From the NCBI GenBank assembly GCA_903772945.1, contig CAICTM010000029.1, forward strand, positions 62,001-126,000: DNA of 64,000 nt, read 5' to 3'. Position numbers and translations under genes: made by a program. Below the pieces are notes generated by a model. The model made no database searches. It had not been told where the DNA came from and saw nothing but the letters and a program-made list of their open reading frames with translations. The stretch comes from Seminavis robusta. Lineage: Eukaryota; Bacillariophyta; Bacillariophyceae; Naviculales; Naviculaceae. Positions 55,781 to 64,000 of the stretch are shown piece after piece (position 1 is the stretch's first letter; each line of letters begins with the position of its first letter).

Positions 55781-56548
55781 GGTACAGTACTTTCGCTCGT
55801 TACTTGTTGGGAGAGGGAGGGGAGAAGGAGACAGACTGACTCAACACAAGAGCGGAGCTCGGTAATGGACGGGAGACGGGATGGCTGTGCTTTAGTTTGG
55901 AGGCGAGGAAGAAGGAAAAGAGGCCTCTTGGGTTGGTGACTGGTAACTGTCACTCTGTTGCTTCTCCACGCTCTACGGTGGTACGTATTCAATGATATGT
56001 ATGGCAATTGAGAGCTCAAGACGAACTCCTCTGTGACCTTCAGAGGTTTGCAGCCAACTTCGACCGATTTGTGGGAGTTTGTGAGGCTACCATCTCGGCA
56101 TCCAATCACGTTGCCTTGACTCTCAGCGAACCTTGAATGTCCGTCTACAGGTTGACACTGGGAGCTGTAATCAGCAACCAGTGATACAAGTATGATACAG
56201 CGTATACCCCACCTTCTACATGTCCCATTGTTTATAATCAGGAAGAAATCTCTGACTTTTAGCGTGCTTGCAGTGTTGGATCCATTTGATAGGGAGATTG
56301 GGAAACAGTTACAAAGTGTCTGGAGTCATTGTGTGTTTGGTCATAAGCCGTTTAACAGAACTCATTCTTACTACCACGTACCTTGCAGAAGACGAAGAAC
56401 CCGATCAACTTCATCGGGACTTTAATAGAGCTTTAATAGTAACAGTAGTGCTTAAATCAGTGGAGTCATAAGCAATCTTGAATACTTATACAACGTTTCC
56501 TCGAAGAATGCCTTGTGAAGGTTATTCAGCAAATCATAAAAACAACAA
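55781..56548. other. 5' flank of NRT2, intergenic
   Basis: No gene is convincing. This stretch holds the presumed NRT2 promoter; I saw no repeat or recognised regulatory motif. Confidence 0.35.
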
Positions 56549-56549
56549 C

Positions 56550-56586
56550 TCGGCCACTCAATATGCTGCATATTGAGTGGCCGAGT
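56550..56586. repeat. Perfect palindrome abutting a mobile element
   Basis: An inverted repeat with 17-bp arms (CTCGGCCACTCAATATG) around a 3-bp CTG loop. It ends immediately before the left terminal repeat of the element at 56587. Confidence 0.85.
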
Positions 56587-56618
56587 GGGTAGCGTGATTT
56601 GTCCCTCACAAATTTTCA

Positions 56619-56818
56619 CTTAGGCTAAGTGCTCGAAAATCCACTTAGGCTAAGTAAAACACTTAGCCTAAGCAATACACTTAGGCTAAGCGAAACACTT
56701 AGGCTAAGCAATACACTTAGGCTAAGCCATACTAAGCAACTCACTTAGGCTAAGCAAAACACTTAGGCTAAGCCATACTAATCAACTCACTTAGGCTAAG
56801 CGAAACACTTAGGCTAAG
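56619..56818. repeat. Array A: ten CTTAG[G/C]CTAAG sites
   Basis: Ten perfect copies of an 11-bp near-palindrome start at 56619, 56644, 56662 (inverted), 56680, 56698, 56716, 56744, 56762, 56790 and 56808. Most neighbours are exactly 18 bp apart, two are 28 bp and one 25 bp. The last copy ends 2 bp before the ATG of the plus-strand ORF. These look like binding sites for a regulatory or transposition protein. Confidence 0.9.
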
Positions 56819-56820
56819 TG

Positions 56821-57601
56821 ATGCTCTCCGAGGCTCTTCAACAGCACAAGTCTCAAGTCTCCTCAACAGCACAACACAACAAGTCCCTGCAACAAGCACA
56901 CACACAGCCACAAGAAGAGACACAACTATCACCCATCATGCCCCCACTTTCAGCTTCATGTGAACTGCTCAAAGAGCTTCACAAGAAAGAGTTTAATTGG
57001 GTTACAACAGAGATTCAAATTCAGGTTGCAACTTCCCTGGAGGATGACACCACTCATACTATTAATCTGGCTTCCACCCTTGGCTATGGTGTGAATAATC
57101 CAAAAAAACCCGACGACAGCACAGTCTTGGCTGCCCAAAGAATTCAACCAAAACTCAAGCATATGGCGCGAAACTATGCTTGGCCCACATTTTGTCAAAG
57201 CATGTCGTGAGCAAGGATTCCTTATAGTGATGAAAGGGTATGAGAAAAAACGTCACAACATCAAATTTGTATGTGCTCGTTTTAGATACCACAAAGACGT
57301 GTCTACTGGTATTGCTGCTGTTTCAAATTCCACCAAGCAATCACGACGCAGCAAAAAGAAAATTGAGGAATGGCTGATTCACAAAACATCATGCCCCATC
57401 AAAGGTGACGACGAGAAATGTCCTTTCTATTTCAATGTCTATTGGTCTTCGCAGCATAATCGATGGTACCTTCCTAAGCTGCAACGTGGTTGCAAACACC
57501 ATGCTGGCCTCATTGCGGATTGTGATAAACCAGTTTCTCCACGAGTCAGTAGTCGCTTGAACTTGAAATGTGAAATAATATCGTGGAAGTCTGAAACTTG
57601 A
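56821..57601 (+). pseudogene. FAR1/MULE-like zinc-finger ORF with an internal frame change
   Basis: The first frame runs 56821-57210 with a Gln-rich N terminus. The second frame, +1 relative to it, is open over 57176-57601 and contains FVCARFRYH...CPFYFNVYWSSQHNRWYL...CKHHAG, a Cys-Cys-His-His arrangement like the FAR1/WRKY-GCM1 DNA-binding domain at the N terminus of MULE transposases. The overlap is 35 bp and no intron fits. No DDE catalytic region follows. It may be a decayed gene, a case of +1 frameshifting, or an assembly error. A DNA-binding role at the adjacent array is inferred. Confidence 0.55.
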
Positions 57602-57633
57602 CAAGAGATTATCGCATTTTCTTCGGTTGTTGA

Positions 57634-58174
57634 TTAATCCTTGTAACTCCAATGATGGAAAAAATTTAACATGATCATTGGTTCGCAATGATGAAAATAC
57701 ACTGTTGATTCGATCGGCAAGACCTTGTAATGTCTGGTTTCTTGCTCCAGTGTGGGAAGATCAGTCAAACCATCCAATTCATCAGAGTACCACAATTCTT
57801 TGTCATCACCAAGGATTACCAAATCAAATCTTTGTTGAATGATAGTTGGAAGTTCATCTGGGACAGTCTCCATTGCTTGTTTCAAAGTACTGTAGAATGA
57901 AAAAGCAACACGCTTTGCTCCAAGGCATTTTTTCAATATTTTCTTGTTTCCGCTTTCTGTTATGCTGTTTTGTGTGCTCACGTTGCTTCTCTTTCTTCTT
58001 TTCTTTGGAGTCAACAACTGCTCCTATGACATGGTCAATCTCAGACCCAAGCTCAGACTCAATCAAATCATCCTCGCCAACACTATTGTTGGTGTTGGTA
58101 GCGTTGGTATTGTTGGATGCACCATTGGCCTGTCCTTGTAAGAGTGGAAGCTCATGGTCGTGATTTGCTTCCAT
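57634..58174 (-). pseudogene. Convergent minus-strand ORF of unknown function with an internal frame change
   Basis: The frame from ATG 58174 runs to 57854 with an Asn/Thr-rich then Lys-rich sequence. A second frame, shifted +1, is open from 58017 to 57634 and reads through a more globular stretch (LPTIIQQRFDLVILGDDKE). The two overlap for over 160 bp, so the join cannot be fixed by eye, and no intron stands out. I do not recognise the family. It starts about 110 bp from array B and ends 32 bp from the stop of the opposite ORF, mirroring it. Confidence 0.45.
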
Positions 58175-58285
58175 CCTTAACAGTTTTTATATTGACATAT
58201 CTCAGAGCCAGAGTTTTCCCAGTGCCTTTGAAAAAATGAAATCTGACAGATTATGAGCTGAGAGAAGCTGCCACGGAAAGCATCA

Positions 58286-58482
58286 CTTAGGCTAAGTGAT
58301 TCACTTAGGCTAAGTGATCCACTTAGCCTAAGTAATTCACTTAGGCTAAGTGAATCAAATGTGACTGACTACCTGGTAAATCAAATAAGACTGAATTTCA
58401 CTTAGGCTAAGTGAACCACTTAGCCTAAGTAAATCAAATTGAATCACTTAGCCTAAATGAAAATTCAATCACTTAGCCTAGA
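58286..58482. repeat. Array B: CTTAG[G/C]CTAAG sites
   Basis: Six perfect copies (58286, 58304, 58322 inverted, 58340, 58401, 58419 inverted) and two degenerate ones (about 58447 and 58472), again with 18-bp steps. It lies upstream of the minus-strand ORF as array A lies upstream of the plus-strand ORF. Confidence 0.9.
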
Positions 58483-58747
58483 GTGATATGCGATTTACGA
58501 CCCACCGTTTCGCGGAATATTCTCTTCAGGGATGTATATCGAATATAGTACATGTAAAGAGGGGAATCGATAGAACACATGTAGTTGAGTATGCCATAAA
58601 TCTCGCAGCTCCATAGTGTACTTATTGGTGGAGTTACCGGCGGTTGAAGATATCCACCCAACTGATACGAATTCTTTTTCTCTGCAGATTAAGACCGATG
58701 ACGTCAGTCGTGCCTCTAGTACTGAATCTACGTAGGATCCTACGTAC

Positions 58748-58902
58748 GCACCTCTATCGAGTGAAACTCCGTGCCGCACCTCTATCGAGTGTCGGTATCT
58801 TTCGCACCTCTATCGATCGCACGTCCCGTAGAGGTGCGAAGCACCTCTATCGGTGCTTCGCTCCCGTAGAGGTGCTTCGCACATCCATAAAGCACCTCTA
58901 TC
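58748..58902. repeat. GCACCTCTATCG repeats upstream of the 408-aa ORF
   Basis: Five direct copies start at 58748, 58776, 58804, 58841 and 58891, and two inverted CGTAGAGGTGC copies at 58827 and 58865. The first three are 28 bp apart. Inverted neighbours can form hairpins. The block lies 50-200 bp upstream of the ATG at 58955, in the promoter or 5' leader. Confidence 0.85.
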
Positions 58903-58954
58903 GAAGCACCCACACTCCTTCTTTCGTACCTCATCTATCATTCGTCTATCGAAG

Positions 58955-60181
58955 ATGGCCGTTTCCGACCGCAGTGACGATGGCATTGACGAAGAAGACG
59001 ATGGCATTGACGACGAGGATTACGAAGGAGGCATTGACGAAGACGGAGGCATTGACGAAGAGGATTACGAAGAGGATTACGATCATGATAGGGACTTCCA
59101 GATCAAGCACGTTGACCATTACAAGCAGGTTGCCGTAACGGACTTCTTGTGGTGCTTGAAGATAGAGGGTTTCATGCAGGGTGGTGATTCATTCAAGAAA
59201 GAGGGAGCAATTGATTTGTACTCACTCTTGCCACCGTTCTGGCATGGAATGACACCAGAAGAAAAGAAGACGTCTATGGCTGTCTACAAGTTGTATGATT
59301 GCTGGTCGGTGTCATGCATTACTGAAATTATGGACAAGACATTTGTCCCACTCAGTCAAATGCAAAATCTCCGGTTGTGTATTCAGATGGCACTAGATGA
59401 CCCCTCTCACCTTGAAAGGACAGTTCCCAGAAAAGAAGATGTAACCCTTGCCGCTGTAGACCCGGAAGTCGAATCAGCGGAAGCCAAGCGGAAGAAAGCT
59501 GATGATGGACTTGACTTGTTTCTGCTCAAGCCGGAAGCAAAGAAAGGGCTTGATCTGTTTGATCATATGTGTGACAGACGTACCATGTTTGCCAAAGAGA
59601 TGTCCCCATCCAAGCATCTTGATGTTGCCATATCAACGCACAATCGCAAGCATCTATCCCAAGCAATCGAAACATTGACGACAAAAAGGAAGATTGTTCA
59701 GACCAACCTGGTGGCTACGAACAAGATGAAGGCTGCACGGAGAGTACTGGATGGCAGTGGCAAGGTCAAAAACCATGCCACCCTGGTCAATGATGAAAAG
59801 GCGTTGTTGAATCTCAAGAACAAGCAACGACTTACGGAAAGCTTGGCCCAAATCGAAGAACTGCAGAAGAAACAGGCATTGGAAAAGAAACGGAAGGCTT
59901 CCGAAGACCTCTGCACCCTTGCACCAAAGGCATGGCAGAAGCTCAAACTGAAGCAGGTTGCTGCTTCATTGACCAAGACAGAGATCGTGTCGCTACTAAC
60001 AATGTATTTTGGATCCAAAGCTGATGGGAAAGTGGCGAAAGCATCGCTGGTAATCGAACTGGAGGACAGAATGGCGTCCAGGCCTAATGTGCTCCAGGTG
60101 CAGCTGAAACCCAAAGCAGTTCCAGCAGCAGCAGCAGCTCCAGCAGCAGTAGCAGCAGCAGCAGCAGCACCTGGATCTTAA
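58955..60181 (+). CDS. Hypothetical 408-aa protein with acidic repeats, SAP-like motif and poly-Ala tail
   Basis: I chose the ATG at 58955 (MAVSDRSDD) rather than the upstream 58853, because the extra 34 residues come from the repeat block. Residues ~10-45 are imperfect repeats of DDGIDEED type. A globular, helical middle follows (FLWCLKIEGFMQGGDSFKK; PFWHGMTPEEKK), then a long Lys/Arg-rich coiled-coil-prone part. Near residues 350-385 is LTKTEIVSLLTMYFGSKADG followed by a K-L-E pattern that resembles a SAP DNA-binding motif (weak). The C terminus is Ala-rich. No transposase motif is present. The intact frame within a mobile element suggests a selected cargo or element-encoded protein. Confidence 0.65.
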   Translation: MAVSDRSDDGIDEEDDGIDDEDYEGGIDEDGGIDEEDYEEDYDHDRDFQIKHVDHYKQVAVTDFLWCLKIEGFMQGGDSFKKEGAIDLYSLLPPFWHGMTPEEKKTSMAVYKLYDCWSVSCITEIMDKTFVPLSQMQNLRLCIQMALDDPSHLERTVPRKEDVTLAAVDPEVESAEAKRKKADDGLDLFLLKPEAKKGLDLFDHMCDRRTMFAKEMSPSKHLDVAISTHNRKHLSQAIETLTTKRKIVQTNLVATNKMKAARRVLDGSGKVKNHATLVNDEKALLNLKNKQRLTESLAQIEELQKKQALEKKRKASEDLCTLAPKAWQKLKLKQVAASLTKTEIVSLLTMYFGSKADGKVAKASLVIELEDRMASRPNVLQVQLKPKAVPAAAAAPAAVAAAAAAPGS

Positions 60182-60317
60182 GGTAGTACCATATAATAAT
60201 ATTATAGTCTTAAGGTGGCCTCCCAGAAAATTCGATAGTCTTAATCTTCCCTAGGTCTTAAAATGACATTTACTCTAAGTGAAAATTTATTTGTGAGGGA
60301 CAAATCACGCTACCCTT

Positions 60318-63300
60318 TTGCATACTCCTAAATGCTCAGAAAAGCCATTCGCTTTTCGGAATTCTTGTTCCAGTAGCCAAGCTAGTCTACTACCAGTAGT
60401 AGTAGCTAGTACCGGTACGGGTACTGGTAGCCACTACTCGTAGCTATTCTGGAGTAGCCAGTGGGCGCAATCTAGCTGGTTACATGTAGTTGATCGAGTT
60501 GTTGATGATTTGATAGAGTATGGGCTGGTACGGTATCAGTCGAACTAGCTAGCATATGCTCGTACGTTGGAACCGACCTCGAGATTGAAGATACCAGAGT
60601 AGTCGCTCCAAGTTGACACCGTGTCACCGCGTCACCAACCAAAATTTGCTTGCTGAAAGCGTCAATAGATTTCTGAAGTTTCGACAGGTAGTGGCGACAA
60701 AATGCGATCTATCCCTGCAATGCCATACTGCTTTCTGCTTTCATCGCCTTGCTTGACACCCTTCTCGTTTTGCTGTCTTGCTTGGAGTCATTCTCCATTG
60801 GACAGGACCAACTATCCCAGCCAGCTACCATACCAGGGCAGTTTGATAACCATCTACTTAGTAAAAACGAAGTGTAGGCATCCATCCAGCAGACACGGAA
60901 TAGAAAGTGGCAAGCAAGTTGTTCCTTGCTTCGTCTAGTCACATCACTTTACTAGCAAGTGCCTCCCATTCGGACTAGACTGCAATGGCACAAACCACCA
61001 GCATCATCCTCACGATCGAGCCAACAGCAATCAGAGGATCAGAGATGTATGGCTGTCCATTCTCCATTCATTGCAAAAGGGTTGAAGGGATACCGGTGCG
61101 AGAGAAAAACGTCTGCTGTAGTGCCATGGCAACGGACTTCCAATCCGCCACCGTGCCGCTTTGGTACAGCACGGTAGAACTGGAGCGGCGGATATGCCTG
61201 CAAAGGTTTTGATGCCTGTAAAGGTGAGAGAAAGCAAACCGGTAGCGATGCGGACTTCGTTCCTCTTGGGGTCTGTACTGTACCGGTAAGGAAAACACAG
61301 GATCCTCCATTAGTTTGGCTACTACAGCGGGCCATTCGTAACACGAGGTTTTCTACTAGCTAGCGCATTGTCCCGGGCAGCCAATACTAGTAGCTTAAGC
61401 TGCTTAACAATGGATGTCACTCAGCTTTGATTACAAGTTGGCACATCTCCAAGACAAACACACCGTTCTGGCTCTAGCTCTAGCTCTAGCTCGGGCCCAT
61501 TGTGCGACAATACCATTGTGCATTGACTAATCTATCGATCTAAGAGATGCAAAGTTTGTATTTCCAAATAAGTGAGCAGTTATTGATTATTTTCTAGAAT
61601 AAGCCTGCTAATTGTAAAGCTGTAAAGCTGAATTGTAAGCTGTATCCCGTCGCACGGTTGTACAAGTACAGTACCCAAAGGATCCGACCGGAGCCCTGGT
61701 GTCCATGTGGAAAACAAGTGGTAGGCTGTCAGTAGTGAATTCATGACTTTCTTATAGCTGAGTTGTTGTCTGAAAATGTGCCAACCACATATAAATTTTT
61801 TGAAGAAGATACCGATAGGTATCCAAAGTTCCCGAACTTGAAGTTCACCTTAATATTTATTTGTTCGCTGACTCTCCTCGGCACCTGGCATTTGGCACCG
61901 GCACGAGATCGACGAGCCCTCAAGATCCGATTCAAAAATGATCAATCAAAGATACAGTGCAGCTCCAGATTTATTTACTGTACTGGTACTAGCAAGCTAG
62001 CTAGAGTAGTGATTTAGTTCTCCGTTTTCTTTTGTCTCTCCGAATTCTCCCAACTCTCCTCCTCTTTTTCTCCAGGCTCCCCGCCAACTTTTCCGGCTGC
62101 GCCCCACCATTTTGATGCTTTAGCCAAAATGATGAAGAGGCAAAAGGATACTGTACTAATAGCACCCTGACCTGGAACACCAAAACGGGGCTAAACACGC
62201 CAAGTTTAGACCAGATCCAGAATCGGGCTAAACTTTTTAGCTTCGAGTTAGCCACCAACTATAGCAGCCTGGGTGGTAGAGACTCAATTGTGGCTAAAGT
62301 TGCTGCTGAAGGTCAATATTTGCCCGTCGGTAGACACTGCGCTCTCATCAGTCGACAAGGCGCGCAATCGGGCGGCCAATGCCAAAAATTATTTCCAAGG
62401 GCTCAGCGGCAGGGGTGCATTAGCGGTACCGAACTACCGGTACGGTACCTTATCGGGGGCACGTCCCGGTATCTGGTAGTACCCATTTCGCCATATGATG
62501 GCCACAAGCTCCTCCCTCTGGATCTAGCTCTAGTGAGACCTTCAATTTAAAGATCTGCCATGTCCACAATTGACGGGTTGACATGCTGGCCTCAGCGTTC
62601 ATCATCGGCGCTTGTCGGTGCATATCATTCCCAGCAGCAATGGTTCTCGGTTTGCTGTTCACCACACTATTGTTGGCGATAAAGTCATCTCTCCCTTTTT
62701 GATCTTGAACTTGGTGCTGGATCGAAAGGAGCTTGTGATCGCTGCCCTTTGGTGGATTGCAGACTTTTAACTCTCAACTGGTTTCATCCAGAAAGTACAT
62801 GTAGGAAGCATGGTGACGAAAGAGGTGCTGCCTCTTGATTGATTGATTCCAGATGGACAAGATGATGAGCAAGTGAGATTCTTGTTCTCTCTCTTTAGTG
62901 GAGTTGGCCATTCTGAGCAAAGTGAAAGGATTGGATTTGACGCTCTCTCCGCTGTCTCTTTAGGATCAATTGTTCGCTGATGCTGCCACAGCTCTGATGC
63001 ATCTTGAAGCATTGGCTTCATCAGGTTGATTCCCTTCCCTCTCTGGCACATGGAAGGGTCACAAAAGCTGCCTCCTCCCGCTGCCGTTTGGATCATCAAC
63101 TGCTTTGCACACACCCCATAGCAGGAAAGCGTGGCTGCCGTTCGGATCATCGACTGCGCTGTACGGACCAGCATTGAATCGAATCAAGGAACTAGTAGTT
63201 TGCTGGCAAGCAGTTTGCTGCTTTCTGCTTGGCCAGACGATGTTGTCGTCGACACTCCTAGCTAGCTAGCAGAACATCGTGTAGATGAGATTGTTTGGCA

Positions 63301-64000
63301 AGATTCTTCTACTGCAGCAAAGCAACCCTCGATGAGATGAATTGTCCTACTGGTACTTTTGCTTCAGGCCAGACAACTTATGCCTACTAGCTAATCTGGC
63401 TATTACCCATGGTCATTTGTAATAATGATATCGGAAGATTTGTGTGCGCTGATCAGATCAGTAGGAGGAGTTTTGGCAAGAGTGCCAACGGTTGGATTGT
63501 CTTCGAACACTAATATTCGGAGTACTACCGTACTGAAAACAACGTCATGTAATACCAGGCACTGCGCCTTTGTCAGAGCTGTAAAGCCAGTCCAACAGAC
63601 ACAAAGGATCCAGCTGGAAGAACGTATCAGCCCATCAATCTCTTCCAAGTAAGTACCGAAACTATGCTTCTGCATGTATTCACGCAGCCATGCAAGATCT
63701 CGGTAAAACTCACGTCCTGCTTCGCTAGTAGCCGCAGCAATTGCTTGACTATCTTTCAGACTTTCAGGCTGCTGAGAGAAAAACAAGGGAGCTGCCAAAC
63801 TGGTTCGGCCTGCAAGCTACGAGCATAGCTCAGCATTAGAGGCAGCAGTTTTGGCACGACATGCACTTCACACCTCAGTGGTACATCGTACGAGGAGCTT
63901 CCCTCCATGTCCGTTTCGAGTGAGTACTTGTACCGTACGACAACTACACTTTACGTCCGTAAAAGAGCTCGTGAAGGTACCGGTAGGTCCCAGTGCTCAG
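60318..64000. other. Gene-poor interval
   Basis: I see no convincing gene in 3.7 kb. Short ORFs at 60702-60938, 62767-63174 and 63403-63798 lack recognisable motifs. Features present: GTAC-rich runs (60382-60440, 62424-62475), a CTCTAG hexamer tandem at about 61472-61492, a CTAGCTAGCTAGC run at 63258-63271, and two diverged copies of a GCTGCCGTTYGGATCATC segment (63082 and 63136). A GTAAGT at 63652 could end an exon of a gene extending elsewhere, but nothing else supports it. Confidence 0.4.

Larger units (their letters stand above)
56587..60317. mobile_element. 3.7-kb TIR-bounded element with cargo ORFs
   Basis: The left end (GGGTAGCGTGATTTGTCCCT, then CACAAA) recurs as its exact reverse complement at the right end (60292-60317), and similarity continues inward through TTTTCACTTAG with a short insertion. 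Inside lie two arrays of CTTAGGCTAAG, two convergent ORFs between them, and a 408-aa ORF. No DDE transposase is present, so it would be non-autonomous, or a MULE-like derivative judging by the FAR1/WRKY-GCM1-type zinc finger of the first ORF. No target duplication is evident, so the ends or flanks have changed. Confidence 0.7.

Noticed and set aside
56619-56818. CRISPR-like array
   Set aside because: The repeat is 11 bp with spacers of mostly 7 bp that are themselves similar; there are no cas genes, and the DNA is eukaryotic. It fits protein-binding sites better.
62767-63174. 135-aa minus-strand ORF
   Set aside because: It spans an imperfect internal DNA repeat and has no domain; composition looks non-coding.
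63403-63798. 131-aa minus-strand ORF, and opposing ORF 63425-63652 with a GTAAGT
   Set aside because: The start codon of the former is TTG and neither frame shows a family match; a splice donor alone is too weak.
1-64000. tRNA and rRNA genes
   Set aside because: I looked for T-arm GTTCRANYC with a matching acceptor stem and for conserved rRNA blocks and found none; a covariance-model scan would be decisive.

Overview
The window looks like nuclear DNA of a eukaryotic alga, most likely a diatom. The genes are intron-poor with short GT-AG introns (76-121 bp), one preprotein carries a diatom-type bipartite plastid leader with the residues VSAF at the signal cleavage site, there is an NRT2 nitrate transporter, and the gene set (leishmanolysin-like protease, DENND4-type Rab exchange factor, CHD-type remodeller) is eukaryotic. 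I cannot name the species. Exon structures below were worked out by hand from splice motifs, reading phase and family alignment.

Layout. 1-6183: 3' part of an M8 metallopeptidase, a mitochondrial-type phosphatidylglycerophosphate synthase (PGS1-like, minus) and a three-exon SET methyltransferase with a plastid leader. 6925-8058: an MDR oxidoreductase. 8.1-11.9 kb: a mobile-element-rich interval with two related TIR elements, a 970-bp foldback structure and a dispersed repeat. 11992-14280: a large protein with an acylation-type N terminus. 14803-23817 (minus): a 12-exon chromatin remodeller of about 2661 aa combining chromodomains, an HMG box, three bromodomains, a PHD finger, a PDZ-like domain and a Snf2 motor. 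23.8-27.7 kb: gene-poor, with GTAC-rich palindromes and a degenerate repeat that would encode Gly-Pro-rich peptide. 27734-32037: a DENND4/Crag-like protein. 32385-33260 (minus): a CRAL-TRIO lipid-binding protein. 33916-38546: an RluA-type pseudouridine synthase, an ABITRAM-like protein (minus) and a Sua5/YrdC protein. 38.7-39.5 kb: a small hypothetical gene with a decayed partial duplicate. 39986-50877 (minus): a secretory-pathway membrane protein of about 3548 aa with four tandem ~630-aa modules and a PqiA-like multispanning C terminus. 52611-53673: a PP2C phosphatase. 53928-55780 (minus): the NRT2 transporter. 56587-60317: a 3.7-kb TIR-bounded element with two arrays of an 11-bp near-palindrome in an 18-bp register, two convergent ORFs (one with a FAR1/MULE-like zinc finger) and a 408-aa ORF. 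60.3-64 kb: no convincing gene.

Most genes sit in alternating head-to-head and tail-to-tail pairs with 180-450 bp between them, so several probably share bidirectional promoters. The most unusual items are the giant modular membrane protein (possibly a lipid-transfer machine joining TULIP-like and PqiA-like parts in one chain), the remodeller's domain combination, and the array-bearing mobile element.
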